DNA from: Nocardia asiatica NBRC 100129
Lineage (GTDB): Bacteria; Actinomycetota; Actinomycetes; Mycobacteriales; Mycobacteriaceae
Direction: 5' to 3'
Assembly: GCF_000308415.1 (NCBI RefSeq)
Contig: NZ_BAFS01000284.1
Span: 1 to 36,546, forward strand
DNA: 36,546 bases
The notes below the pieces were generated by a model. That model made no database searches and was not told where the DNA came from. It worked only from the letters and a program-made list of their open reading frames with translations. Of this stretch, positions 30,514 through 36,546 are shown piece by piece. The position numbers and the translations under genes are program-made. Within the stretch, counting starts at the first letter, position 1. Each line of letters starts with the position of its first letter.

Positions 30514-31836
30514 TCAGCGCTCCAGGATGGCCACGACGCCCTGCCCGCCCGCCGCGCAGATGGAGATGAGGGCGCGCCCGGAGCCCTTCTCGGCCAACAG
30601 CTTCGCCGTGGAGGCGACGATGCGCCCGCCGGTGGCGGCGAAGGGGTGGCCCGCGGCCAGCGACGAACCGTTGACGTTGAGCTTGCCGCGATCGATCGAG
30701 CCGAGCGCGCCGTCGAGGCCCAGGCGCTCCTTGCAGTAGGCGTCGGACTCCCACGCGGCCAGGGTGGCCAGCACCACCGAGGCGAAGGCCTCGTGGATCT
30801 CGTAGTAGTCGAAGTCCTGCAGGGTCAGGCCGTTGCGCGCGAGCAGGCGCGGCACCGCGTAGGTGGGCGCCATCAGCAGACCGTCGGGGCCGTGGATGTA
30901 GTCGACCGCGGCGACCTCGCTGTCGACCAGGTGGGCCAGCACCGGCAGGTTGCGTTCGGCGGCCCACTCCTCGCTGGACAGCAGCACCGTCGAAGCCCCG
31001 TCGGTGAGCGGGGTGGAGTTGCCCGCGGTCATGGTCGCGTCGCCCGCCTCGACCCCGAAGACCGGCTTCAGGGTGGCCAGCTTCTCGACGGAGGAGTTCG
31101 GCCGCAGATTGTCGTCGCGAGTGAGACCCAGGAACGGGGTGATCAGGTCGTCGAAGAAACCGCGATCGTAGGCGGCCGCCATGTTCTTGTGCGACAAGTA
31201 GGCCAGCTCGTCCTGCGCCTCCCGCGCGACGGCGAATTCCTTGGCGGTGATGGCGGCGTGCTCACCCATGGACAGGCCGGTGCGGGGCTCGGCATTGCGC
31301 GGGATCTCGATGCCGAGCATGCTCGGGCGCAACTGGCCGACCAGCTTGAGCCGGTCCTTGTTGGTCTTTGCGCGGTTGGCGTCGAGCATCCACTCCCGCA
31401 TGCCCTCGCTCACGCCGATCGGCGCGTCCGACGTGGTGTCGGTGCCGCCGCCGACGCCCGCTTCGATGCGGCCGGCGGCGATCGCGTCACCGACGGTGAC
31501 GATCGCCTGGAGGCCGGTGCCGCAGGCCAGCTGCAGATCGTGGGCCGGGGTGTACGGGCTGAGCTTGCTGCCGAGCACGCTCTCCCGGATCAGGCCGTGC
31601 TCGCCGACCCGCTTGAGCACGGCGCCGCCGACGACCATGCCGAGCCGCTCGCCCTGCAGGCCGAAACGGCTGACCAGCCCGTCCAGCGCGGCGGTGAACA
31701 TGTCCTGGTTCGAGGCGTGCGCGTACGCCTTGTCCGAGCGAGCGAACGGAATCCGGTTGCCGCCCACGATCGCGACCGGGCGGGTGGTCTTACCGGTCTT
31801 GGCGGCGCTCTTGGCCGAACGGGCTTTGCTGGTCAC
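30514..31836 (-). CDS. fadA2: acetyl-CoA acyltransferase (thiolase) FadA2
   Basis: A 440-residue thiolase, equal in length to M. tuberculosis FadA2 (Rv0243) and syntenic with it. The nucleophilic Cys is C105 in LQLACGTGLQA; SSLAAGHPFAATGGR holds the catalytic His; ISICAAGGQGVVAIL holds the second Cys, C427. Such thiolases split 3-ketoacyl-CoA to acetyl-CoA. I chose the GTG at 31836 (GGAG 6 nt upstream); the TTG at 31848 is less likely. It is divergent from fabG4, sharing the 32-bp palindrome. Together with FadE5 and the FabG4/HtdX pair it covers the chemistry of a whole beta-oxidation or elongation turn. Confidence 0.93.
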   Translation of the reverse strand: MTSKARSAKSAAKTGKTTRPVAIVGGNRIPFARSDKAYAHASNQDMFTAALDGLVSRFGLQGERLGMVVGGAVLKRVGEHGLIRESVLGSKLSPYTPAHDLQLACGTGLQAIVTVGDAIAAGRIEAGVGGGTDTTSDAPIGVSEGMREWMLDANRAKTNKDRLKLVGQLRPSMLGIEIPRNAEPRTGLSMGEHAAITAKEFAVAREAQDELAYLSHKNMAAAYDRGFFDDLITPFLGLTRDDNLRPNSSVEKLATLKPVFGVEAGDATMTAGNSTPLTDGASTVLLSSEEWAAERNLPVLAHLVDSEVAAVDYIHGPDGLLMAPTYAVPRLLARNGLTLQDFDYYEIHEAFASVVLATLAAWESDAYCKERLGLDGALGSIDRGKLNVNGSSLAAGHPFAATGGRIVASTAKLLAEKGSGRALISICAAGGQGVVAILER

Positions 31837-31922
31837 TCGAGTCTCCAAGGTCTCGTAGGTGGATGCCCCGGCGGCCCGGCCGGCGCGGAGATTCCACGCT
31901 GATCGGCGCCCCGTCGCGGTTG

Positions 31923-31951
31923 TTTACATTAAACTTACTCTGGAGTAAGTT
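31923..31951 (+). promoter_or_regulatory. fabG4 promoter
   Basis: TTTACA (31923-31928) and TAAGTT (31946-31951) are 17 nt apart, the standard spacing. The promoter spans the 32-bp palindrome. Transcription would begin near 31958, leaving a leader of about 86 nt before the GTG at 32044. Confidence 0.5.
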
Positions 31952-31957
31952 TAATGT
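31926..31957. promoter_or_regulatory. perfect 32-bp palindrome, TTAC-N6-GTAA operator of fadA2/fabG4
   Basis: Two 15-nt arms, ACATTAAACTTACTC and its exact complement, around the central TG. The middle 14 bp are TTAC-TCTGGA-GTAA, the site class also seen before fadE5 and before the TetR gene at 35727. It covers the -10 boxes of both divergent promoters, so a bound repressor would shut off both genes. The whole block is AT-rich in a GC-rich genome. Confidence 0.85.
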
Positions 31958-31960
31958 CGA
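31932..31960 (-). promoter_or_regulatory. fadA2 promoter
   Basis: On the minus strand TCGACA (31955-31960) and TAAGTT (31932-31937) are 17 nt apart. It mirrors the fabG4 promoter through the palindrome. Transcription would begin near 31925, about 89 nt before the GTG at 31836. Confidence 0.45.
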
Positions 31961-32043
31961 CACGTACCCCGCAAATGTGCGCTAGCAAACCACGCCGGGG
32001 CGACCCCAGACCCGAGAGACTGAACTCAGAAAAGGTAGGAATA

Positions 32044-33402
32044 GTGGCAGCCAGCAAGAGCAAGGGTGCTCCCAACCTCTATGGATCGTTCGTACACTCC
32101 GCACCTGGCGCGTTCCTGGCCAGCAAGCTCGGCCTTCCGAAGCCGGAGACACTGCGCCGCTACGTCAAGGGCGAGCCCGCGCTGCCGGGCCCGGTGCTGA
32201 TCGGCGGCAAGGGCCGGGTCGCCGAGCCGGTGCGCGCCCTGCTGTCGGACTACACCTTCGCCGATGCGCTCAGCCCCGACACCAAGTACGGCGCCCTGGT
32301 GTTCGACGCCACCGGCATCGGCACCGTCGAGGATCTCTCGCAGCTGTTCGAGTTCTTCCAGCCCGCCATGCGCAGCCTCGCGGCGTCCGGGCGCATCGTG
32401 GTCGTCGGTACCACCCCGGAGCTGGCTTCCGGCGTGGACGAGCAGATCGCGCAGCGCGCCCTGGAGGGCTTCACCCGCTCGGTGGCCAAGGAACTGCTGC
32501 GCGGCTCCACCGCCCAGCTGGTCTACCTGCACCCGGAGGCGGCGGCCACGGCCACCGGCCTGGAGTCGACCCTGCGCTTCCTGCTCTCGGCCAAGTCGGC
32601 GTTCGTCGACGGTCAGGTCATCCGGGTCGGCAAGGACGACGCGAGCGCACCCGCCGACTGGGATCGCCCGCTGGAAGGCAAGGTCGCGGTGGTGACCGGC
32701 GCGGCGCGCGGCATCGGCGCCACCATCGCCGAGGTGTTCGCCCGCGACGGCGCCCAGGTGATCGTGGCCGACATCCCGGCCGCGGGCGAGGCGCTGTCGC
32801 AGACCGCGAACAAGGTGGGCGGCACCGCGCTCGCGCTCGACGTGACCGCCCCCGACGCCGCGGAGAAGCTGGCGGAGTTCGCCACCGAGCGTTTCGGCGG
32901 CATCGACATCATCGTGCACAACGCGGGCATCACCCGCGACAAACTGCTGGCGAACATGGACGAGGGCCGCTGGAACGCGGTCATCAACGTCAATCTCGCT
33001 GCGCCGCATCGGATCACCGAGGGCTTGGTGGCCAGGGGCGCGCTGAAGGAGGGCGGTCGGGTGATCGACGTGTCCTCGATCGCGGGCATCGCGGGCAACC
33101 GCGGCCAGACCAACTACGGCGCGTCCAAGGCGGGCGTCATCGGCATGGTGAACGCCGAGGCGCCGAAGCTGGCGGAGAAGAACATCACCATCAACGCCGT
33201 CGCGCCCGGCTTCATCGAGACCGCGATGACCGCCGCGATCCCGCTGGCCACCCGGGAAGCGGGCCGGCTGATGAGCTCGCTGCTGCAGGGCGGCCAGACC
33301 GTCGACGTCGCCGAGACCATCGCCTACTTCGCGAGCCCGGCGTCGAACGCGGTGACCGGCAACGTGGTGCGGGTCTGCGGACAGAGCCTGATCGGAGCAT
33401 GA
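32044..33402 (+). CDS. fabG4: 3-oxoacyl-thioester reductase FabG4
   Basis: A 452-residue short-chain dehydrogenase of the high-molecular-weight FabG type; M. tuberculosis FabG4 (Rv0242c) has 454. A degenerate N-terminal flavodoxin-like domain of about 200 residues (SASPADWDRP marks its end) precedes the Rossmann domain: GKVAVVTGAARGIGATIAEVFARDG (about 212-236), HNAGIT, S345 in VSSIAGIAG, and Y358-x3-K362 (NYGASKAG). It reduces 3-oxoacyl-CoA with NADH. The start is the GTG at 32044, with AGGTAGGAA upstream; the ATG at 31954 lies in the operator and is excluded. The stop overlaps the htdX ATG (ATGA). Confidence 0.94.
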   Translation: MAASKSKGAPNLYGSFVHSAPGAFLASKLGLPKPETLRRYVKGEPALPGPVLIGGKGRVAEPVRALLSDYTFADALSPDTKYGALVFDATGIGTVEDLSQLFEFFQPAMRSLAASGRIVVVGTTPELASGVDEQIAQRALEGFTRSVAKELLRGSTAQLVYLHPEAAATATGLESTLRFLLSAKSAFVDGQVIRVGKDDASAPADWDRPLEGKVAVVTGAARGIGATIAEVFARDGAQVIVADIPAAGEALSQTANKVGGTALALDVTAPDAAEKLAEFATERFGGIDIIVHNAGITRDKLLANMDEGRWNAVINVNLAAPHRITEGLVARGALKEGGRVIDVSSIAGIAGNRGQTNYGASKAGVIGMVNAEAPKLAEKNITINAVAPGFIETAMTAAIPLATREAGRLMSSLLQGGQTVDVAETIAYFASPASNAVTGNVVRVCGQSLIGA

Positions 33403-34289
33403 TGACGCAGGCTCCAGCCAGCCGGGACAAGACCCAGGTGATCGCCCTCACCGAACCACCGAAGAACAGCCGTCTGTTCGTCAAGGCCGCGCTCGGCGCG
33501 GTGCCGCTGCTGTCGGCGCGCAAGCCGACACTGCCGGACCGGGCCGTTCAGCTCGACGGCCTGCGGGTGGATCCGGATCACCTGGCCGCCTACTGCCGGG
33601 CCACGGGTCTGCGGTTCGGCGACGCGCTGCCGCTGACCTATCCGTTCATCCTCACCTTCCCGCTGGCCATGCAGCTGGTGGTGGCGCGGGACTTCCCGTT
33701 CGTCGCGGTGGGTGCGGTGCACGCGCAGAACGTCATCGAGCGCACCCGGGACATCTCGGTGAGCGAGCCGCTGGACATTCGCACGCACATCGAGAATCTG
33801 CGCGAGCACCCGAAGGGCCTGCTCGTGGACGCGATCAGCGACGTCAAGGTGGGCCGGGAGCTGGTGTGGCACCAGGTCACCACGTTCCTGCACCAGCAGC
33901 GCACCTCGCTGTCGGGCGGGCCGAAACAGGAGCCGAAGCCGGACGAGGTTCCGCCGCCGCCGCTGCGCACACTGCGGGTGGATCAGAAGACGATCACCCG
34001 TTACGCCGCCGCCTCCGGCGACCACAACCCGATCCACACTTCGGCGTTGGGCGCGAAGGCGTTCGGCTTCCCGCGGTCGATCGCCCATGGCATGTGGTCG
34101 GCGGCGACCGTTCTCGGCGCCGTCGAGGGGCGCATTCCGGAGCAGACCACCTACTCGGTCAAGTTCGGCAAGCCGATTCTGTTGCCCTCCACCGTCAACC
34201 TGTATGCCGACCAGGCCGAAGGCGGTTGGGATCTGGCGCTGCGTCACCCGAAGAAGGGGTATCCGCATCTGACGGCGACCCTGCGCTGA
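33399..34289 (+). CDS. htdX: 3-hydroxyacyl-thioester dehydratase HtdX (MaoC-like)
   Basis: A 296-residue double hot-dog dehydratase; M. tuberculosis HtdX (Rv0241c) has 280. The active-site segment is YAAASGDHNPIHTSALGAKAFGFPRSIAHGMWS, with D208 and H213 (D-x4-H) and the following hydratase motif. N-terminal half is a degenerate hot dog (LTYPFILTFPLAMQLV). It removes water from 3-hydroxyacyl-CoA/ACP, next to the reductase FabG4, and the two overlap by 4 bases. In mycobacteria this pair can act in fatty-acid elongation or degradation. Confidence 0.92.
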   Translation: MMTQAPASRDKTQVIALTEPPKNSRLFVKAALGAVPLLSARKPTLPDRAVQLDGLRVDPDHLAAYCRATGLRFGDALPLTYPFILTFPLAMQLVVARDFPFVAVGAVHAQNVIERTRDISVSEPLDIRTHIENLREHPKGLLVDAISDVKVGRELVWHQVTTFLHQQRTSLSGGPKQEPKPDEVPPPPLRTLRVDQKTITRYAAASGDHNPIHTSALGAKAFGFPRSIAHGMWSAATVLGAVEGRIPEQTTYSVKFGKPILLPSTVNLYADQAEGGWDLALRHPKKGYPHLTATLR

Positions 34290-34297
34290 GCGATCCG

Positions 34298-34339
34298 CCG
34301 AGCCGCATTCCGATTCCCGCGAATCGGGATGCGGCTCGG
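34298..34339. terminator. bidirectional terminator between htdX and the DUF5685 gene
   Basis: Two 19-nt arms (34298-34316 and 34321-34339), with one mismatch and a 4-nt loop, 8 nt after the htdX stop and 22 nt before the DUF5685 stop on the other strand. Confidence 0.8.
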
Positions 34340-34361
34340 TGCGTTCCGGACCCCGGGTGGA

Positions 34362-35615
34362 TCAGCAGTCGCAACCGCAATTGCAGCAACCGCAGTCGCC
34401 GCAATTGCAGCAGCCGCAATCGCACTCGCCGCAATCGCTGCAGTCGCAATTCTTGATCCAGGCGTCCTTGCGTTCGCCGGTGCACGGTTGCGTGTGGTCG
34501 GCGCAGCAGGCGTACCCGGTGCAGTAGCCGCCCAGGATGAGCGCGAGGGATTCGCCGATGCCGGGGCGACGGGTCGGCGGACGGTGCCCGGTTCCGTGCC
34601 GGTGGGCGCGGATCTCGGCGCGCTCGGCGCTCTCGGGCGACACCGAGCAGGTGTGGGCGGCGAGGGTCCCGAGTCCGCTGCCGAGCCGCCGCAGCACTGC
34701 GGTGAGCGGGTCGAGCAGCATCCAGCGGACGGTGGGCACGCGGCTCAGCTCGGCTTCCGCGACGGCCGCGCGCAGGCGCGAATTCGATTGCCGCAGCAGC
34801 TCGTATGCCTCGGGCACGGTGGTGCCGGTGGCCGCCAGTGGGTTGAAGCGGTTGTTGGCGACGTCGTCGTCGTAGTCGGCGACGGCGTCGGCCAGATGCG
34901 CGATCCGGCCGAATTGCCATCCGGCCGCGCGCAACGCATCGATATTGTCCGGGCGCTCGGCCAGGACGGCGGTGTGCGCGAAGAAGGCCGACGCGCACAG
35001 TTGAGTGGGGGCGGTCAACCGGTCCAGCGGGTCGCCCGAAGGCGCCATCGCGGAACGCCAATCCGGCGATCCGGCAAGCGGTTCCGGCACGAACCCGGCC
35101 GGCCGCGCCGCCGCGCCCACCGCGACCAGCTCCTTCGTCTCCTGCTCCAGGCGCACCTGCGCGTCCAATGCCGCGACCAGCGGGTCGACGTCGAGACCGA
35201 TCCGCGCCGCACCCGCGCGGGCCTCCCGGCCCCAGCGCGCCGCGGCTTTCGCCAACGGCTTGCGCGCGAGCCCGGCCACCTCGCCGTCGTCCACGTGGTC
35301 GCGAATCTTGGCCGCCGCCAACAGCAGTGAGGCGGTGGTGGCGAGCTGAACGCCGGGCGAGTCGGCGGTGACCACCGACGCGCGGCGCATGCCGCGCAGT
35401 GGGCACGGCGCCGCGGTGGCGCGTGCGGCCGAACCGGATTGCGCCTCGGTGAGCATGCTCAGCACCAGCGCGTCCTTGTTGGTGGTGGCGCGAGCGAGCT
35501 GACCGTGCCCGTCCCGCAGCCCGAGACACAAGCCACACAGATGCGCCCGCCACTCGGCCGCATCGATTCCGTACTTCTGAGCGCCGTGCGCACACGGCCT
35601 GAGCAACCCGAACAC
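34362..35615 (-). CDS. DUF5685 protein with a 14-cysteine tail
   Basis: A 417-residue protein of the DUF5685 family. It begins FGLLRPCAHG, then WRAHLCGLCLGLRDGHGQLAR with a CxxC, followed by helices and RIAHLADAVADYDDDVANNRFNPL. The latter resembles the Asp-rich metal site of helical prenyl-synthase-like folds. After residue 330 the sequence turns Cys-rich: GGYCTGYACCADHTQPCTG and a last stretch of about 30 residues, mostly Cys, Asp, Gly and Asn with 14 Cys (C-D-C-S-D-C, then C-N-C-G-D-C repeats). Such a tail should bind metal, as in metallothionein. I prefer the GTG at 35615 since relatives start MFG; the ATG at 35642 is an alternative. No neighbours in operon. Function unknown. Confidence 0.8.
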   Translation of the reverse strand: MFGLLRPCAHGAQKYGIDAAEWRAHLCGLCLGLRDGHGQLARATTNKDALVLSMLTEAQSGSAARATAAPCPLRGMRRASVVTADSPGVQLATTASLLLAAAKIRDHVDDGEVAGLARKPLAKAAARWGREARAGAARIGLDVDPLVAALDAQVRLEQETKELVAVGAAARPAGFVPEPLAGSPDWRSAMAPSGDPLDRLTAPTQLCASAFFAHTAVLAERPDNIDALRAAGWQFGRIAHLADAVADYDDDVANNRFNPLAATGTTVPEAYELLRQSNSRLRAAVAEAELSRVPTVRWMLLDPLTAVLRRLGSGLGTLAAHTCSVSPESAERAEIRAHRHGTGHRPPTRRPGIGESLALILGGYCTGYACCADHTQPCTGERKDAWIKNCDCSDCGECDCGCCNCGDCGCCNCGCDC

Positions 35616-35726
35616 TTCCGCCCCGTTTCTCCCCGGCTCCATCGAATGAGCCGGTCCGCGCTGTGCGAACTCACGCACTGTGGCAAAAGGGCGGCGCGGA
35701 AGCAACCGGTGCGGGCAAAAGGCGGG

Positions 35727-36326
35727 TTACTCGGTTTTCTTCCGGCCCGCGAGACCGCGCCAGGCCAGGTCGTCGAGCAGGTCGACCGCCTCGGCGACCT
35801 CGATCCGGCCACTGGCCAGCCGGTCGGCGATGGCCTCCCCCGCGCCGATCACCGCGACCGCGACGACGTCGAAGTTCGTGCCCGGCTCGGCGTGCTTGGC
35901 GCTGGACTCCAGCAGTTTGGCGGTCAGCTCGATGACGCGTTCGCGCGCGTTCTCGATCTCCGAGGCGAACGCCTGCTGGCCGATGGCCTGACGGTAGAGC
36001 ACCTGCCAGGAGCGCCGGTTGCGGTCGACGAAGCCGAGGAAGCCCTCGAGCGCGGTACGCACCTGCTCGTGCGGCGTGAGCAAGGGATTTCCGGCGGGTG
36101 CGACGGATTCGATGAAGCGCAATCCCTCCCGCTGGATGCAGGCGCGGAACAGTTCGTCTTTGGAGCCGTAGTACAGGTAGAGCATCGGCTTCGAGATCTT
36201 CGCCTCGGCGGCGATCGCGTCCATCGACGTGTCGTGGAAGCCTTTACGCGAGAAGACCTCCACGGCGGCGTCGAGCATCTGCTGCTCGCGTACCGCCCGC
36301 GGAAGCCGCTTCGTACCGCCCGCCAT
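35727..36326 (-). CDS. TetR-family regulator, likely Rv0238-like repressor of the fadE5/fadA2/fabG4 genes
   Basis: A 199-residue TetR regulator. The DNA-binding domain is EQQMLDAAVEVFSRKGFHDTSMDAIAAEAKISKPMLYLYYGSKDELF (14-60). The ligand domain (to about 190) is plausible for a long-chain acyl-CoA. M. tuberculosis Rv0238 has the same place beside lpqI and htdX. The start ATG at 36326 has AGGAG 6 nt upstream; the longer one at 36341 is less likely. A TTAC-N6-GTAA site lies 32-45 bp upstream, so autoregulation is likely, and the same site before fadE5 and between fadA2 and fabG4 points to those genes as targets. This assignment is inference. Confidence 0.85.
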   Translation of the reverse strand: MAGGTKRLPRAVREQQMLDAAVEVFSRKGFHDTSMDAIAAEAKISKPMLYLYYGSKDELFRACIQREGLRFIESVAPAGNPLLTPHEQVRTALEGFLGFVDRNRRSWQVLYRQAIGQQAFASEIENARERVIELTAKLLESSAKHAEPGTNFDVVAVAVIGAGEAIADRLASGRIEVAEAVDLLDDLAWRGLAGRKKTE

Positions 36327-36357
36327 CCACACTCCTACCACAGATGAATCTCATATA

Positions 36358-36371
36358 TTACTCCAAGGTAA
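36358..36371. promoter_or_regulatory. TTAC-N6-GTAA operator before the TetR gene
   Basis: The 14-bp site TTACTCCAAGGTAA, one of the four sites of this class in the window. It overlaps a TAATAT box on the minus strand (36355-36360), the likely -10 of the TetR gene. Confidence 0.65.
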
Positions 36372-36425
36372 GTTCCGGCGGTCCGATTTGCTCACCAGTC
36401 GCCCGACCCGGCTGTGCGCCGCTGC

Positions 36426-36546
36426 TCAGCAGCGCGGCAACGCACCCTTGAACGCGGCCACGCGCACTACCGAGGCGTCCACCTGCGCCATCGGCAGTCG
36501 CCCGCTCGACACCGCCTGCTCCAGCCGGTCGAGCACCTGCGGCACC
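36426..36546 (-). CDS. lpqI: 3' end of a LpqI-like glycoside hydrolase family 3 gene (partial)
   Basis: The last 39 residues, VPQVLDRLEQAVSSGRLPMAQVDASVVRVAAFKGALPRC, before a TGA. The pattern LDRLE-AV-SGRLP-xxVDxSVxRVxAxKG is the usual C-terminal helix of GH3 beta-N-acetylhexosaminidases, and LpqI (Rv0237) is the neighbour of Rv0238 in mycobacteria. The gene runs off the window edge; nothing upstream can be seen. LpqI removes N-acetylglucosamine from peptidoglycan fragments. Confidence 0.7.
   Translation of the reverse strand, partial: VPQVLDRLEQAVSSGRLPMAQVDASVVRVAAFKGALPRC

Noticed and set aside
31954..32043. Longer start of fabG4 at 31954
   Set aside because: The ATG lies inside the operator and promoter; the GTG at 32044 has a ribosome binding site and gives the known family length.
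86..36326. Long GC-rich reading frames on the opposite strand of most genes (for example opposite fadE5, the VanW gene and gnd)
   Set aside because: High GC leaves shadow frames open; they are Arg/Ala/Pro-rich and lack family motifs.
1..36546. CRISPR arrays, insertion sequences, prophage genes or integrase attachment at the tRNA-Gly
   Set aside because: No repeat-spacer pattern, transposase, integrase or duplicated tRNA 3' end was seen.

Overview
The window is high-GC, gene-dense DNA from a mycolic-acid actinomycete, most likely Nocardia or a close relative. Three things point there. The right end carries the mycobacterial fadE5 / fadA2 / fabG4 / htdX / TetR / lpqI gene set (Rv0244c-Rv0237 in M. 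tuberculosis). There are two secreted DUF4185 proteins and a DUF5753/DUF397 locus. Many genes also look leaderless, with a TANNNT box 6-7 nt before the start codon.

Left part (1-5000): a PAP2 phosphatase, an aldo/keto reductase, a membrane-anchored unknown and a small unknown. These are followed by an Scr1-type regulator that has lost its DNA-binding half (DUF5753 remnant), three tandem overlapping DUF397 genes, tRNA-Gly(CCC) with a terminator-like hairpin, and a uracil-DNA-glycosylase-like protein.

Sulfone/sulfur operon (10779 down to 5006, minus strand): a DszC/SfnB-type flavoprotein, a decayed region, dimethylsulfone monooxygenase SfnG, a second SfnB-type flavoprotein, an NADPH-dependent FMN reductase and a flavin reductase. 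In the decayed region the start of an NtaA/SnaA/DszA-type monooxygenase is internally deleted and spliced to the C-terminal part of a StyA-type monooxygenase. The two reductases could supply FMNH2 to the monooxygenases.

Middle (11-23 kb): a DUF1444-like protein, DUF1905, a two-TM protein, a lipoprotein, a MazF-type toxin with its RHH antitoxin, and an alpha/beta hydrolase. Next is an acyl-CoA catabolic cluster (TetR, enoyl-CoA hydratase, long thiolase, with a second hydratase divergent) that has a clear palindrome in its divergent promoter. After that come DUF4185 copy 1, an erythromycin-esterase-fold protein lacking key catalytic residues behind a MerR-like promoter, a methyltransferase and a small alpha/beta hydrolase.

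Right part (23-36.5 kb): fadE5, a helix-turn-helix regulator with MmyB-like domain, DUF4185 copy 2, a VanW protein, 6-phosphogluconate dehydrogenase, fadA2 divergent from fabG4-htdX, a DUF5685 protein ending in a 14-cysteine tail, a TetR regulator and the 3' end of lpqI. A 14-bp site TTAC-N6-GTAA (or one base off) occurs twice before fadE5, at the core of a perfect 32-bp palindrome between fadA2 and fabG4, and before the TetR gene. I infer a small fatty-acid regulon run by that TetR. No insertion sequence, phage or CRISPR array was seen.
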